From: Flavobacteriales bacterium
GTDB lineage: Bacteria > Bacteroidota > Bacteroidia > UBA10329
Reading direction: 5' to 3'
Length of the DNA stretch: 29,546 nucleotides
NCBI GenBank assembly: GCA_020635495.1
Contig: JACJZQ010000023.1
Coordinates: 1-29,546 of the forward strand
How positions within the stretch are numbered: position 1 is the first letter of the stretch; each line of letters starts with the position of its first letter. A model generated the notes under the pieces. It worked only from the letters and a program-made list of their open reading frames with translations, did no database searches and was not told where the DNA came from. Below, piece by piece: positions 14,800 to 23,244 of this stretch. The position numbers and the translations under genes were made by a program.

Positions 14800-15324
14800 T
14801 TATTGGAAATGTAGTTCACACTCAGGGCATTCCGTTTCTCCACCTGAAAGCTTCCAACCACATGCAGGACATCTGTCCCTAACGATGGTGATGTTTTCGG
14901 AGACGTCAACGGAAGGTGGATCAAAAAATTTACTTCGTCTTACTTGCTTGAATGTCAAGATTGGTTTCTGAAAATAGTTTGTCTCGATTTCTAGCCATAC
15001 ACGAGTTTCTCGACCCTTCTTGTCAATTGCATCAATGATTTTATACTTCCTATCGGTCCATGTTATTGGAATTCCGTTTATCCTAAATTGGACCAAACTG
15101 ATAGAAATAATTGGGGGCTTTGCGAAGCAATTGTCCTTCCAATCAATGTTGTTGGGGAATCGTATTTCCATAAGCTCCAGAGAGTGGTCTAACAAATATT
15201 GACGAATCTCATCATGGTATCCACGAAAATTCCGATCGCTAAAAACTCGAATTTGGTGATAACTAACCCAAAGGAATAATCCAACCAGAAAAACTATGAA
15301 TAAGACATCAACAATTTCGCCCAT
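14800..15324 (-). CDS. Membrane-anchored protein with C-terminal zinc ribbon
   Basis: A 174-residue protein I do not recognise by family. It has an N-terminal membrane helix (about residues 5-24, VDVLFIVFLVGLFLWVSYHQ), a middle domain of about 120 residues rich in beta-type sequence, and a C-terminal treble of CPACG and CPEC spaced as a zinc ribbon (residues about 152-170). Such ribbons usually bind nucleic acid or protein. It sits one base after the DUF1801-like gene and directly before the thioesterase gene, so co-expression is likely. Its base composition looks more AT-rich than its neighbours, a weak sign of a different history. Confidence 0.7.
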   Translation of the reverse strand: MGEIVDVLFIVFLVGLFLWVSYHQIRVFSDRNFRGYHDEIRQYLLDHSLELMEIRFPNNIDWKDNCFAKPPIISISLVQFRINGIPITWTDRKYKIIDAIDKKGRETRVWLEIETNYFQKPILTFKQVRRSKFFDPPSVDVSENITIVRDRCPACGWKLSGGETECPECELHFQ

Positions 15325-15325
15325 A

Positions 15326-15697
15326 TCAAATCACCCCATCCTTATCATATAGTTCAACCCCTTTCAACACCATTTCGGTGATCTCCTTTTCCAGTTCGAG
15401 GCTTAGCTTTTTGATGTGAAAACAGCTTTTTCCTTTAAGGCATTTCTTCAATTCGTCTGATGGTGCAAACTCGGTCGGGTGCGTGTAAATAGGGAAGTAG
15501 TACAATCGGATGTCCTTGGGTTTGGGCACTACACTACCGAAATAGAAACCATCCACTTTCTGCTTGCCTTGCATGGTTTCCTTTTTGCCGCAAAGTTCCA
15601 GCACGTTTTTCTCGTCCTTACGAACGCGCAAGGTCGGTACATGCGATTTCAATATCGCGCGAAGCGCGGCTTCAATTTCGTTCAGGTCTGTTTTCAT
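15326..15697 (-). CDS. DUF1801-like protein
   Basis: A 123-residue cytoplasmic protein from the ATG at 15697 (MKTDLNEIEAALRAILKSH). The open frame extends back to 15871, but those residues run through a tandem repeat and overlap the start of the divergent saccharopine dehydrogenase gene, so I exclude them. The C-terminal pattern (GKSCFHIKKLSLELEKEITEM) resembles the CLYIKRL...DLDxL end of DUF1801 proteins. The function of that family is not established. This is the first gene of the unit that continues with the zinc-ribbon and thioesterase genes; only one base separates it from the former. Confidence 0.6.
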   Translation of the reverse strand: MKTDLNEIEAALRAILKSHVPTLRVRKDEKNVLELCGKKETMQGKQKVDGFYFGSVVPKPKDIRLYYFPIYTHPTEFAPSDELKKCLKGKSCFHIKKLSLELEKEITEMVLKGVELYDKDGVI

Positions 15698-15705
15698 GGT
15701 GTGAA

Positions 15706-15733
15706 GATAGTCGATGGTCGATAGTCCATGGTC
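15706..15733. repeat. 14-bp tandem duplication in a divergent promoter region
   Basis: GATAGTCGATGGTC (15706-15719) is followed directly by GATAGTCCATGGTC (15720-15733); 13 of 14 bases agree. It lies 9 bases upstream of the DUF1801-like start, within the divergent region shared with the saccharopine dehydrogenase gene. Confidence 0.6.
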
Positions 15734-15814
15734 CACAACCCAGTTGTTTCGGATTTCTGTCTTCGCATATTCGAATTCATTCGTAATTCGTAACCCATAA
15801 ACAACAGATTTTTT

Positions 15815-15822
15815 CACCTTTG
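15815..15822 (+). promoter_or_regulatory. Candidate -7 box of the saccharopine dehydrogenase operon
   Basis: CACCTTTG, one mismatch from TAnnTTTG, five bases before the ATG at 15828. The geometry matches other promoters here, but the box is imperfect and no -33 TTG is clear. Confidence 0.35.
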
Positions 15823-15827
15823 AGGCC

Positions 15828-17183
15828 ATGCAGAAGAACATTCTTGTCATAGGTGCAGGACGATCGGCCACAACGTTGATCGATTATTTCCTACAACATG
15901 CCGAAGCGCTCGATTGGCGCATCACCGTAGGAGATATTTCGGAAGAATTGGCGCAGAAGAAGATCGGTTCGCATCCACGCGGAAGTGCCATCAAGTTCGA
16001 TGTGTTCAATGCAGCGCAGAGGCGCGAGGAGGTTTCCAAGGCGGATATTGTGGTGAGTATGCTTCCTGCAAGTATGCACATAGAAGTGGCGAAGGATTGC
16101 CTTGAACTAGGTAAACATCTGACAACGGCTTCTTACATCTCGAAGGAGATGAAGGCGTTAAACAAGGAAGTTGAAGCAAAGGATCTGCTGTTTCTGAATG
16201 AGATCGGTCTCGATCCAGGTATCGACCATCTTTCAGCCATGAAACTGTTGGATGAGATACGTGCCGATGGCGGAAAAGTGGAACATTTCGAAAGCTTCAC
16301 GGGTGGATTGGTGGCACCTGAAAGCGATGATAATCCGTGGCACTACAAGTTCACGTGGAACCCGCGCAACGTGGTTTTGGCCAGTCAGGGCGGGGCTGTG
16401 AAGTTCATTCACAACGGTAAGTACAAATACATTCCGTACCACCGCGTGTTCCGCAGAACGGAGTACATCGACATTGATGGTTATGGCGAGTTTGAAGGAT
16501 ATGCCAACCGCGACAGCCTTTCGTACCGTGAGGTCTATGGACTGCATGATGTGAAAACGCTGTATCGCGGAACGCTGCGCAGACCAGGTTTCAGCCGAAG
16601 TTGGAATGCGTTTGTGCAACTTGGAATGACAGATGACAGCTACGTGATGGAAGGCTCGGAAACCATGACACACCGCGATTTCGTGAATTCCTTTTTACCT
16701 TTCAGTTTGACTGATAGTGTGGAATTGAAAGTGCGCGCGGGTCTTTTATTGGAACAGGACGACCGATTGCTGGAAAAGCTCCGTTGGTTGGGGTTGTTCG
16801 ACAACACGCCTGTTGGGTTGAAAGATGCCACGCCAGCACAGATACTTCAGCACATTTTGGAGAAGAAATGGGCCATGAAACCCAACGACCGCGACATGAT
16901 TGTGATGTGGCATAAGATCGGGTTTGTGAAGGACGGGCAGAAGTTTGTGACAGAAAGTTCGATGGTGGTGAAGGGTGATGATCAGGACCACACGGCCATG
17001 GCCAAAACGGTCGGGTTGCCGTTGGCCATTGCCACACGGATGATATTGGAAGGAAAGATCAAGGAACGAGGCGTTTCATTGCCTATTTCCAAAGACATTT
17101 ACGAGCCCGTTTTGGACGAGTTGGCCAAGAATGGCATATCTTTCAACGAGAAAACGTACGCGGTAGAGGAGTTCACCACATGA
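15828..17183 (+). CDS. Saccharopine dehydrogenase family protein (LYS9-like)
   Basis: A 451-residue oxidoreductase. The N-terminus MQKNILVIGAGRSATTLIDYF is a Rossmann dinucleotide site (GxGxxA/S). DIVVSMLPASMHIEVAKDCLELGKHLTTASY and LNEIGLDPGIDHLSAM follow, and both are signatures of glutamate-forming saccharopine dehydrogenase/reductase. The catalytic C-terminal domain includes ESFTGGLVAPESDDNPWHYKFTWNPRNV. The family links alpha-aminoadipate semialdehyde, glutamate and saccharopine in lysine metabolism. No lysine-ketoglutarate reductase domain is fused or adjacent, so the direction and pathway are open. Its stop overlaps the coaD start (ATGA), so it heads a three-gene operon. Confidence 0.92.
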   Translation: MQKNILVIGAGRSATTLIDYFLQHAEALDWRITVGDISEELAQKKIGSHPRGSAIKFDVFNAAQRREEVSKADIVVSMLPASMHIEVAKDCLELGKHLTTASYISKEMKALNKEVEAKDLLFLNEIGLDPGIDHLSAMKLLDEIRADGGKVEHFESFTGGLVAPESDDNPWHYKFTWNPRNVVLASQGGAVKFIHNGKYKYIPYHRVFRRTEYIDIDGYGEFEGYANRDSLSYREVYGLHDVKTLYRGTLRRPGFSRSWNAFVQLGMTDDSYVMEGSETMTHRDFVNSFLPFSLTDSVELKVRAGLLLEQDDRLLEKLRWLGLFDNTPVGLKDATPAQILQHILEKKWAMKPNDRDMIVMWHKIGFVKDGQKFVTESSMVVKGDDQDHTAMAKTVGLPLAIATRMILEGKIKERGVSLPISKDIYEPVLDELAKNGISFNEKTYAVEEFTT

Positions 17184-17644
17184 AACGAATTGCAGTATTT
17201 CCTGGGTCCTTCGACCCAATAACCAAAGGCCACGAAGACATCATTCTGAGAGCGGTACCCCTTTTTGATGAGATTGTAGTTGCCATAGGAACCAACTCTA
17301 GCAAGAAGTATATGTACACGCTGGAGCGCAGGTTGGAGATGATCCGTTTTACATTCCGAAACGAACCAAAGGTCAAGGTCGATACCTACTTGGGAATGAC
17401 GGTTGATTACTGCAGGGAAGTGGGCGCAACGCACTTGTTGCGCGGCCTTAGAACTTCTGCCGATTTCGAGTTCGAACGTAGCATCGCACATATCAACCAA
17501 ACGCTTTACCCCGACCTCGACACGGTCTTTTTGCTCTCATTGCAAGAGTATTCCGCAATAAATTCAACGATTGTCCGTGATATACTTATCAACGGGGGAG
17601 ACGCCACTCGTTTCGTGCCCGAAGGACTTGACCTGACCGTATGA
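17180..17644 (+). CDS. coaD: Phosphopantetheine adenylyltransferase
   Basis: A 154-residue enzyme of coenzyme A synthesis that transfers AMP from ATP to 4'-phosphopantetheine, usually as a cytoplasmic hexamer. GSFDPITKGH at residues 9-18 contains the nucleotidyltransferase (T/H)xGH motif. LLRGLRT (about 86-92) and the C-terminal EYSAINSTIVRDI match the family, with INSTIVR in place of the usual ISSTxxR. The length is typical. It overlaps the upstream saccharopine dehydrogenase gene by four bases and the downstream thioredoxin-fold gene by four bases, giving two consecutive ATGA junctions. Confidence 0.97.
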   Translation: MKRIAVFPGSFDPITKGHEDIILRAVPLFDEIVVAIGTNSSKKYMYTLERRLEMIRFTFRNEPKVKVDTYLGMTVDYCREVGATHLLRGLRTSADFEFERSIAHINQTLYPDLDTVFLLSLQEYSAINSTIVRDILINGGDATRFVPEGLDLTV

Positions 17645-19062
17645 GATTTCTGTTGTTTCTGTTGATGGTTCCGTTTCTCGCAAGCGGACAATACGCGACT
17701 ATCCGTGGGGTAGCTCCATTGGCCATAGGACAGGAAATTCAGCTTCGAGTTTATGATGATCCAGTAAGCGGAAAAGAGCGCGTTCTTGCCAAACAGATTG
17801 TAGATGTTGATGGAAGTTTTGAACTGAAGCCAATCGTTAACGACAAGGTCCAGTACGCCATTCTTCAGGTTGGGCAGAACTGTGCCGATTTCTATATGGA
17901 ACGGGAAAAAGACCTTGAACTTTCGTTCGTTCCGCCTGCCAAAGACCCAACGAAGCCAGAAGCATTTTACGAGCGACACTTTTACGTTCCGAAGATTTTG
18001 GGAGGAAAATCGGCCAAATTGAATGACCAGATCATTGCCTTCAATGATACGATCGACAGGTTTTTGGAAGCCATTTATCCGATGCTGAAGCAGCGGAAAA
18101 GCCCCGCTTTCGTGGCTGAGAAGGTAGCCGGTTTTGAAAAGTCAGTTCAGGAGAAGTTCAGAGGCTCGGAACGGTTCGTTCAAGATTACATCAAGTATTC
18201 AATTGCTGGGGTTGAGCAGACTTTTCTAACCGGCAGGGACAAACTCTACGGTAAATACCTGAAGGATGTGAAATATCAATTCAACAATCCTGCGTTCACC
18301 GATTTCTTGCTTCAGTTCTATCAAGGCGAAGTGTATAAAATGGCGATGGTGAACAAGCATGAGGAGTGCAAAAAGCTGCTTGACGGAAAGGAGGCTTTCG
18401 CCAAGATGGACGAAATGCTGGGGGTACAAGAACCGATGCTCGAAGATGTTTCAGTGAGGAGGTTGGTACTGATCGCTGGAATGGACGAACTCTTCGGACA
18501 AAAGGATTTTGAGGACGAAAAACTCATCACTGCGCTGAAGCATTTCGGGATGCTTTCGTCCAATTCTTACTTGGGAAATGCCGCCAGACATGTAGCTGCC
18601 AAGCACGAAACGCTAACCAAAGGAACGCTCGCCCCAGATATTGTTTTTATGAGTGCTGATGGCACGGAAAAGAAACTTTCTGACCTCTTCGGCTCTTATG
18701 TTTTCTTGGAGCTGACGGATGCAACGAATGGCTATTCCAACCGCGAAACCAACGTTATTCCCAACCTGAAAGATGAGTTCAAATTCATTCGGTTTGTGAC
18801 GATCTGTGTAGGGAATTCGGAGAAGGAAATGCTTGATCTGAAGAGCAAGATGAACATTGATTGGGGGTTGGGAAGAATAGAACTTTCTTCGCGAGCATTG
18901 CAAGATTACCAGATAAAAAGTTTGCCACTTTTCTTCATCATCGACCCGCAAGGAAAGTTCTATGCCATACCGGCCAAAGACCCGACAAAAGGTGCACAGC
19001 AGGAACTCATGTCGCTCAATGAAAAGTTGAAAGCGAAGAGCAAGAGAGGAGTTGGTAGGTAA
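17641..19062 (+). CDS. Exported TlpA-like thioredoxin-fold protein lacking the CxxC site
   Basis: A 473-residue protein with a signal peptide (MRFLLFLLMVPFLASGQ). Residues about 20-110 resemble the beta-rich DUF4369-type domain found ahead of TlpA domains, a helical middle follows, and the thioredoxin-like fold starts near APDIVFMSADG (331). The cis-proline loop is visible as KSLPLFFIIDPQGKF. Where TlpA proteins have WCxPC, this one reads ELTDATNGYS (357-366), so the catalytic cysteines are gone and redox activity is unlikely. A structural or binding role in the envelope is inferred. The start overlaps the coaD stop by four bases, and the stop is two bases from that of the convergent M1 peptidase gene. 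Confidence 0.8.
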   Translation: MRFLLFLLMVPFLASGQYATIRGVAPLAIGQEIQLRVYDDPVSGKERVLAKQIVDVDGSFELKPIVNDKVQYAILQVGQNCADFYMEREKDLELSFVPPAKDPTKPEAFYERHFYVPKILGGKSAKLNDQIIAFNDTIDRFLEAIYPMLKQRKSPAFVAEKVAGFEKSVQEKFRGSERFVQDYIKYSIAGVEQTFLTGRDKLYGKYLKDVKYQFNNPAFTDFLLQFYQGEVYKMAMVNKHEECKKLLDGKEAFAKMDEMLGVQEPMLEDVSVRRLVLIAGMDELFGQKDFEDEKLITALKHFGMLSSNSYLGNAARHVAAKHETLTKGTLAPDIVFMSADGTEKKLSDLFGSYVFLELTDATNGYSNRETNVIPNLKDEFKFIRFVTICVGNSEKEMLDLKSKMNIDWGLGRIELSSRALQDYQIKSLPLFFIIDPQGKFYAIPAKDPTKGAQQELMSLNEKLKAKSKRGVGR

Positions 19063-19064
19063 CC

Positions 19065-22000
19065 TTAGTTTAAGAGACTTTGTAACCTCTTCTGCAATTT
19101 CAATTCGTTGAGATTGAATGTGAAGCGTATCTGCTGACCATAATTCGCGGCTGTCAACCTGATTTCTTCTCGAATATCCTTGGAGTACAGGAATGGGAAG
19201 TGAACTTCCAAGACATCTCGAAGAATAACCACACTTACACCCATTTCCGCTAAGAAAAGCTGCGAACTCGGGAACACACTTCCGGCACCAGCATACGTTC
19301 CAACGCTGGCAAAGAACTCGATTGGGATTTTGCGGTAAACCGTTGAGCTGAGGTTAAGCGCAAGAATCCAATCCGTGCTTTGGCCAATTCGGAAATCACT
19401 CTTGAAACCTCCATCAGATTCCATCATCTGTTGATCAAGGAAACCACCGCTTATCTTTCTTCCAATGAAAGTTCCTTCGTACAGGTAATCTTCATATTCT
19501 CGGAACGAACTCATACGGAAGTTGAACGCACGCGTTGAAGAGTTGAGAATGAATTTTCCGAAGAAAAAACGCGCTCTGAAACCGTATCCTTTTTTGAATT
19601 TGAAGCGATAGATGGCTTCCAGACTCAGTTTGGCTTCGTTGTTCAACCACTGCAGGTCAGCTGTTAATTCTCCAATGTGGGGCGAGAATTCCTGTCGCCA
19701 ATTGTACGTCAGCTGCGGAATATTCCTCGTCACCCTTCCAGCTTCGCTAATGTACATGGTTGTTCGCAGTCGGATGCTTTGCGTACGATTACTTCGTCTG
19801 TTCTGCGGCAGAAAATCAAACTTCAATTCTGGACGGATGATATTGCGCGGCAACTGCGGACTGTACGAATCTGTTGGATTATAGAATGGATGATCTCGCC
19901 CAACGTTGTACCTATGGCCAGAAACCGCAATCGTCACATTCGGGTATTGTTGCCGCTGATGGAAAGTGTAGGCAATTCGTCCAGAACCGGTTAACGTTCT
20001 GCCTTTGAAAGCCCACATCGGCATCAACATGTAGGAGAACTTGTTCTTTGGAAGAATGTCGTTGTAAACGGCAAAACCAAGCAGGAACCCATCGTAAGTG
20101 TTCCAACCAACGGTAGGAGCGAGCGCAAACTGCGAGCGGTTCGGATTCTCGTAATACGCCACAAAACGAGGCTGTATTGGTTCCGTTTTACGGAAGATAC
20201 CATTGACACGCATTGCGTTGTTCTTCCGATCGATGTCCGGAACAATTTCGTTCGGGTCGACAATCACTTTCTCGCAATCAGAACATGGAATCGTAATCCA
20301 GCCCGATTTTTCAAACCCTTCTTGCCAACCGAGGGAAACCGTGTCATTGTCTTTGACCACTGCTAATGGGAATGGAGCTGCAATTCTTCCCAGATTACTC
20401 ACTTTCACGCGCAGCGTGTCTTCTTTTCGTAGAATTCTACTGACCGAATAATCGACCTTGTCCGCAGAACGGATGATACCATCAAAGAACCATTTCAGCG
20501 AATCTCCTGTCACTTCTTGAGCAACTTGCTCAAAGTCGGATGGCTGCGGGTGTTTGAATTTCCAGCGACTGAAATACGTGTGTAGAATCTCATCCATGTT
20601 CTCACGACCGATATACCGTTCCAGATAATCGAACGCAATGGCCGTTTTCATATAAACGATACTGCCATAATTGATGCTGGTGTATTCGTTGGAATGAAGT
20701 TCAATCGGCTGGTCTGTATTTGCTCTTGCTTGCAACCGATAGGCGTGCTGACCGAGTTTATCGTAATCGAGATTGTAAATTCCCAAGAGTTTCATTCCAA
20801 GGTCAACCAACTTGCGTCCGCCATACAGGTCATGTATCTTCAGGTCAGGGAACTTTCGGTTCATGTAGCGCAGCTCTATGAATGAGTTCAATCCTTCATC
20901 CATCCAAGGATGGTCGCGCTCGTTGCTGGCCAACATGCCATAGAACCAGTTGTGGCCCACCTCGTGCATGATCACTTCTTCCAATGAAACCGCGTCTCCG
21001 CTTTCACCAATAATGGTGATGTTCGGATACTCCATTCCACCACCTTCCGATAACACACCGTCTACAGCAGTTACATGGTCGTAAGCGTATTCGCCTACCC
21101 ATTTGGAATAGAAATAAGTAGCATCGTTCAGATACTCGATGGAATTCTTCCAAAGGTCGGCTTCATTGTTCGTGAACATGGCCCAAGTCGTCACTTTCCG
21201 ACCTGATTCGGGTAGTGCCACTTCGCTTTTCAAAACGTGGTACCGCTTATCTGCAAACCATGCAAAATCATGCACCTTTTCCTGATGATAATGCAGCGTT
21301 TTTCGAGTTGGAGAAGAGGGTGGAAATGAAAGGTCATTGTAATCGACTGAATCAATGCCTGACTTGGTCTCCTCGACTTTCTGATTCAACCAAGCAAGTT
21401 CTTTCTCGCCATCTACTAGGTCGCCTGTGGCGCCAACCACATAGTTTTCAGGGAGATTGATGTACACGTCAAACGTTCCAAACTCCGAATAGAACTCACC
21501 TTGCCCTAGGTATGGCATCGGGTGCCAACCATCATTATCGTAAACCGCTGGTTTCGGATACCACTGAGTGATCTGATACGCTTGGTCAAGATGTCCTAGT
21601 CGCGAGAAGATCCCTTTCGGAATCACCACTCTAAAAGGAGTAGAAATGATGGCTTTCCCGCCAGGTGGTAGCGGGTTTTGGAGAAATACCCGACACATGT
21701 CTGGATTTTTCATGTCCAGTTCCATTCGGGCAGTATCTCCATTGATGATGAACTGCAGACTATCCATCCATCCTCGGTCCCGGTATTTAGAGAAGAAAAG
21801 CGTCAGGTCATCATCCTGCCGCATCTGTTTGCAAAGCGCGGTTTTCTTGTCTCGATAGGCATTTGGCCAAAGATGAAACCAAACGTAACTGAGCGTGTTG
21901 GGCGAGTTGTTAGTGTACTCAATGACCTCCGAACCGTGCAGTTCGTGTCGCTCGTCATCCAGTCTGACATCAATCTCGTAATTGACCTCTTGTTGCCAAT

Positions 22001-22067
22001 AATCCTGTGCCAACGAAACGGCAGAGGCAAGTAAAAAACAACAGGATAGAAGAAGGCGGGTCTTCAA
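19065..22067 (-). CDS. M1-family metallopeptidase with barrel-like C-terminal region
   Basis: A 1000-residue exported zinc aminopeptidase-type enzyme. The signal peptide is MKTRLLLSCCFLLASAVSLAQ. The N-terminal M1 beta domain is followed by a GGGMEYPN motif (the GxMEN equivalent that binds the substrate N-terminus), HEVGH at 368-372, and Glu391 in WMDEGLNSF, giving HExxH-x18-E. After the peptidase, roughly residues 650-1000 consist of alternating beta-strand sequence with many aromatics (RSNRTQSIRLRTTMYISEAG, KKGYGFRARFFFGKF, QQIRFTFNLNEL), which looks like an outer-membrane barrel. The enzyme may therefore be held at the outer membrane. It is 46 bases downstream of the TlpA lipoprotein gene on the same strand. 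Confidence 0.93.
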   Translation of the reverse strand: MKTRLLLSCCFLLASAVSLAQDYWQQEVNYEIDVRLDDERHELHGSEVIEYTNNSPNTLSYVWFHLWPNAYRDKKTALCKQMRQDDDLTLFFSKYRDRGWMDSLQFIINGDTARMELDMKNPDMCRVFLQNPLPPGGKAIISTPFRVVIPKGIFSRLGHLDQAYQITQWYPKPAVYDNDGWHPMPYLGQGEFYSEFGTFDVYINLPENYVVGATGDLVDGEKELAWLNQKVEETKSGIDSVDYNDLSFPPSSPTRKTLHYHQEKVHDFAWFADKRYHVLKSEVALPESGRKVTTWAMFTNNEADLWKNSIEYLNDATYFYSKWVGEYAYDHVTAVDGVLSEGGGMEYPNITIIGESGDAVSLEEVIMHEVGHNWFYGMLASNERDHPWMDEGLNSFIELRYMNRKFPDLKIHDLYGGRKLVDLGMKLLGIYNLDYDKLGQHAYRLQARANTDQPIELHSNEYTSINYGSIVYMKTAIAFDYLERYIGRENMDEILHTYFSRWKFKHPQPSDFEQVAQEVTGDSLKWFFDGIIRSADKVDYSVSRILRKEDTLRVKVSNLGRIAAPFPLAVVKDNDTVSLGWQEGFEKSGWITIPCSDCEKVIVDPNEIVPDIDRKNNAMRVNGIFRKTEPIQPRFVAYYENPNRSQFALAPTVGWNTYDGFLLGFAVYNDILPKNKFSYMLMPMWAFKGRTLTGSGRIAYTFHQRQQYPNVTIAVSGHRYNVGRDHPFYNPTDSYSPQLPRNIIRPELKFDFLPQNRRSNRTQSIRLRTTMYISEAGRVTRNIPQLTYNWRQEFSPHIGELTADLQWLNNEAKLSLEAIYRFKFKKGYGFRARFFFGKFILNSSTRAFNFRMSSFREYEDYLYEGTFIGRKISGGFLDQQMMESDGGFKSDFRIGQSTDWILALNLSSTVYRKIPIEFFASVGTYAGAGSVFPSSQLFLAEMGVSVVILRDVLEVHFPFLYSKDIREEIRLTAANYGQQIRFTFNLNELKLQKRLQSLLN

Positions 22068-22113
22068 GATTCAGCGGTTTGGTTGGTGGTGAATCGCAGC
22101 ACCAACGCTGAAA

Positions 22114-23244
22114 CTATCCAAAAATTTCCTGAAGCTTGGCTTCCAATTGTTGGCCGCGCAAACCTTTGGCAATGATCACACCGTTCTCGTCCAAGAGATA
22201 CGTCATCGGAATTCCATCCAAATTATAGGCAGGGACAAAACTCGATTGCCAGAATTGAAGTTCACTTCCGTGCTTCCATGTTAGGCCATCCTGTTTGATG
22301 GCTTCAATCCATTTCGCCTTATCCTGATCCAAGGAAACCCCGAAAATCTCGAAGCCTTTGTCTTTATACTGATTGTACACACGAACCACATTCGGGTTCT
22401 CAGCGCGGCAAGGCTTGCACCAAGATGCCCAGAAATCGATCATGGTCACTTTACCTTTGAAATCAGACAATTTGATGGTCTCTCCATCAGGAGTTTGAAC
22501 AACAATTTCTGGTGCTTGCGCTCCAACTCCCGTTCGGGCTTGCGCCTGTTGCTTGGCTTTCAGGTCTACCAACTGCTTCTTGAATTGTTTTACATATTCT
22601 GAGTTGGGATAAACACTTTCCAAGTTACTGGCCACCTTATCGAAAAGCTCTGAATTCTCATCATAACGCACCGACTGAATGGCAGATAAGGTTGCCAAGG
22701 AATTCGGGTTCTGGTCAATGAAATCCTTGACGAAAGCAACCTTTTCGGTTTGTGCTACTTTGAACACTTCATCAATCGACTGCGCAATGGAATCCAATCT
22801 CGGGTGACCTTCCGCTTGGAACTTCATGAATGATTTTCTCAGGCTGTCTTGCAATTCGTAATCCTTACGAAGTCTAGCATCCAATGCCCGAAGTTTGGTA
22901 GATCCTTCAGAGCCGGTCACTTCATAACTGCGGTAGAAATCAAGGGCGTTTCCACTCAGCTCAGCCTTTTCACCATCATTCAAAAGAAGGATTACAAAGT
23001 TGTTCTGATTTATACGAACGCGGTAAAAACCCGGCTCAGTGATTTCACCCGTACTCAATTTGAAATCTCCTCCGTTACCGATTTCTACCGAGTCGGTAGC
23101 AATCACATCAGTAGGAGAGAGCTTCTCCAGCACAATCATTTCGCCTTCTGCATTGTCGAGATTGCCTTTCACAACCGCGCCTTTCTGACCACAAGCAGCC
23201 AGAGTAAACATTGCAGCCAGAGTTATCATCCAATTCTTTATCAT
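22114..23244 (-). CDS. TlpA-family thiol-disulfide lipoprotein
   Basis: A 376-residue protein. The signal peptide MIKNWMITLAAMFTLAAC ends in the lipobox LAAC, so Cys18 is probably lipidated. A DUF4369-type beta domain comes first (about residues 22-110), then a helical linker, then a thioredoxin fold starting at GAQAPEIVVQTPDG. The active site WASWCKPC is intact (Cys276 and Cys279), and the cis-proline loop is DGIPMTYLLDENG. Such proteins reduce or exchange disulfides in the periplasm, for example in cytochrome maturation; the target is not known here. Its ATG overlaps the gatB stop (ATGA). It has the same domain plan as the cysteine-less protein at 17641-19062. Confidence 0.93.
   Translation of the reverse strand: MIKNWMITLAAMFTLAACGQKGAVVKGNLDNAEGEMIVLEKLSPTDVIATDSVEIGNGGDFKLSTGEITEPGFYRVRINQNNFVILLLNDGEKAELSGNALDFYRSYEVTGSEGSTKLRALDARLRKDYELQDSLRKSFMKFQAEGHPRLDSIAQSIDEVFKVAQTEKVAFVKDFIDQNPNSLATLSAIQSVRYDENSELFDKVASNLESVYPNSEYVKQFKKQLVDLKAKQQAQARTGVGAQAPEIVVQTPDGETIKLSDFKGKVTMIDFWASWCKPCRAENPNVVRVYNQYKDKGFEIFGVSLDQDKAKWIEAIKQDGLTWKHGSELQFWQSSFVPAYNLDGIPMTYLLDENGVIIAKGLRGQQLEAKLQEIFG

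Noticed and set aside
15698..15871. N-terminal extension of the DUF1801-like protein
   Set aside because: It runs through a tandem repeat and overlaps the divergent saccharopine dehydrogenase start; the internal ATG at 15697 fits better.
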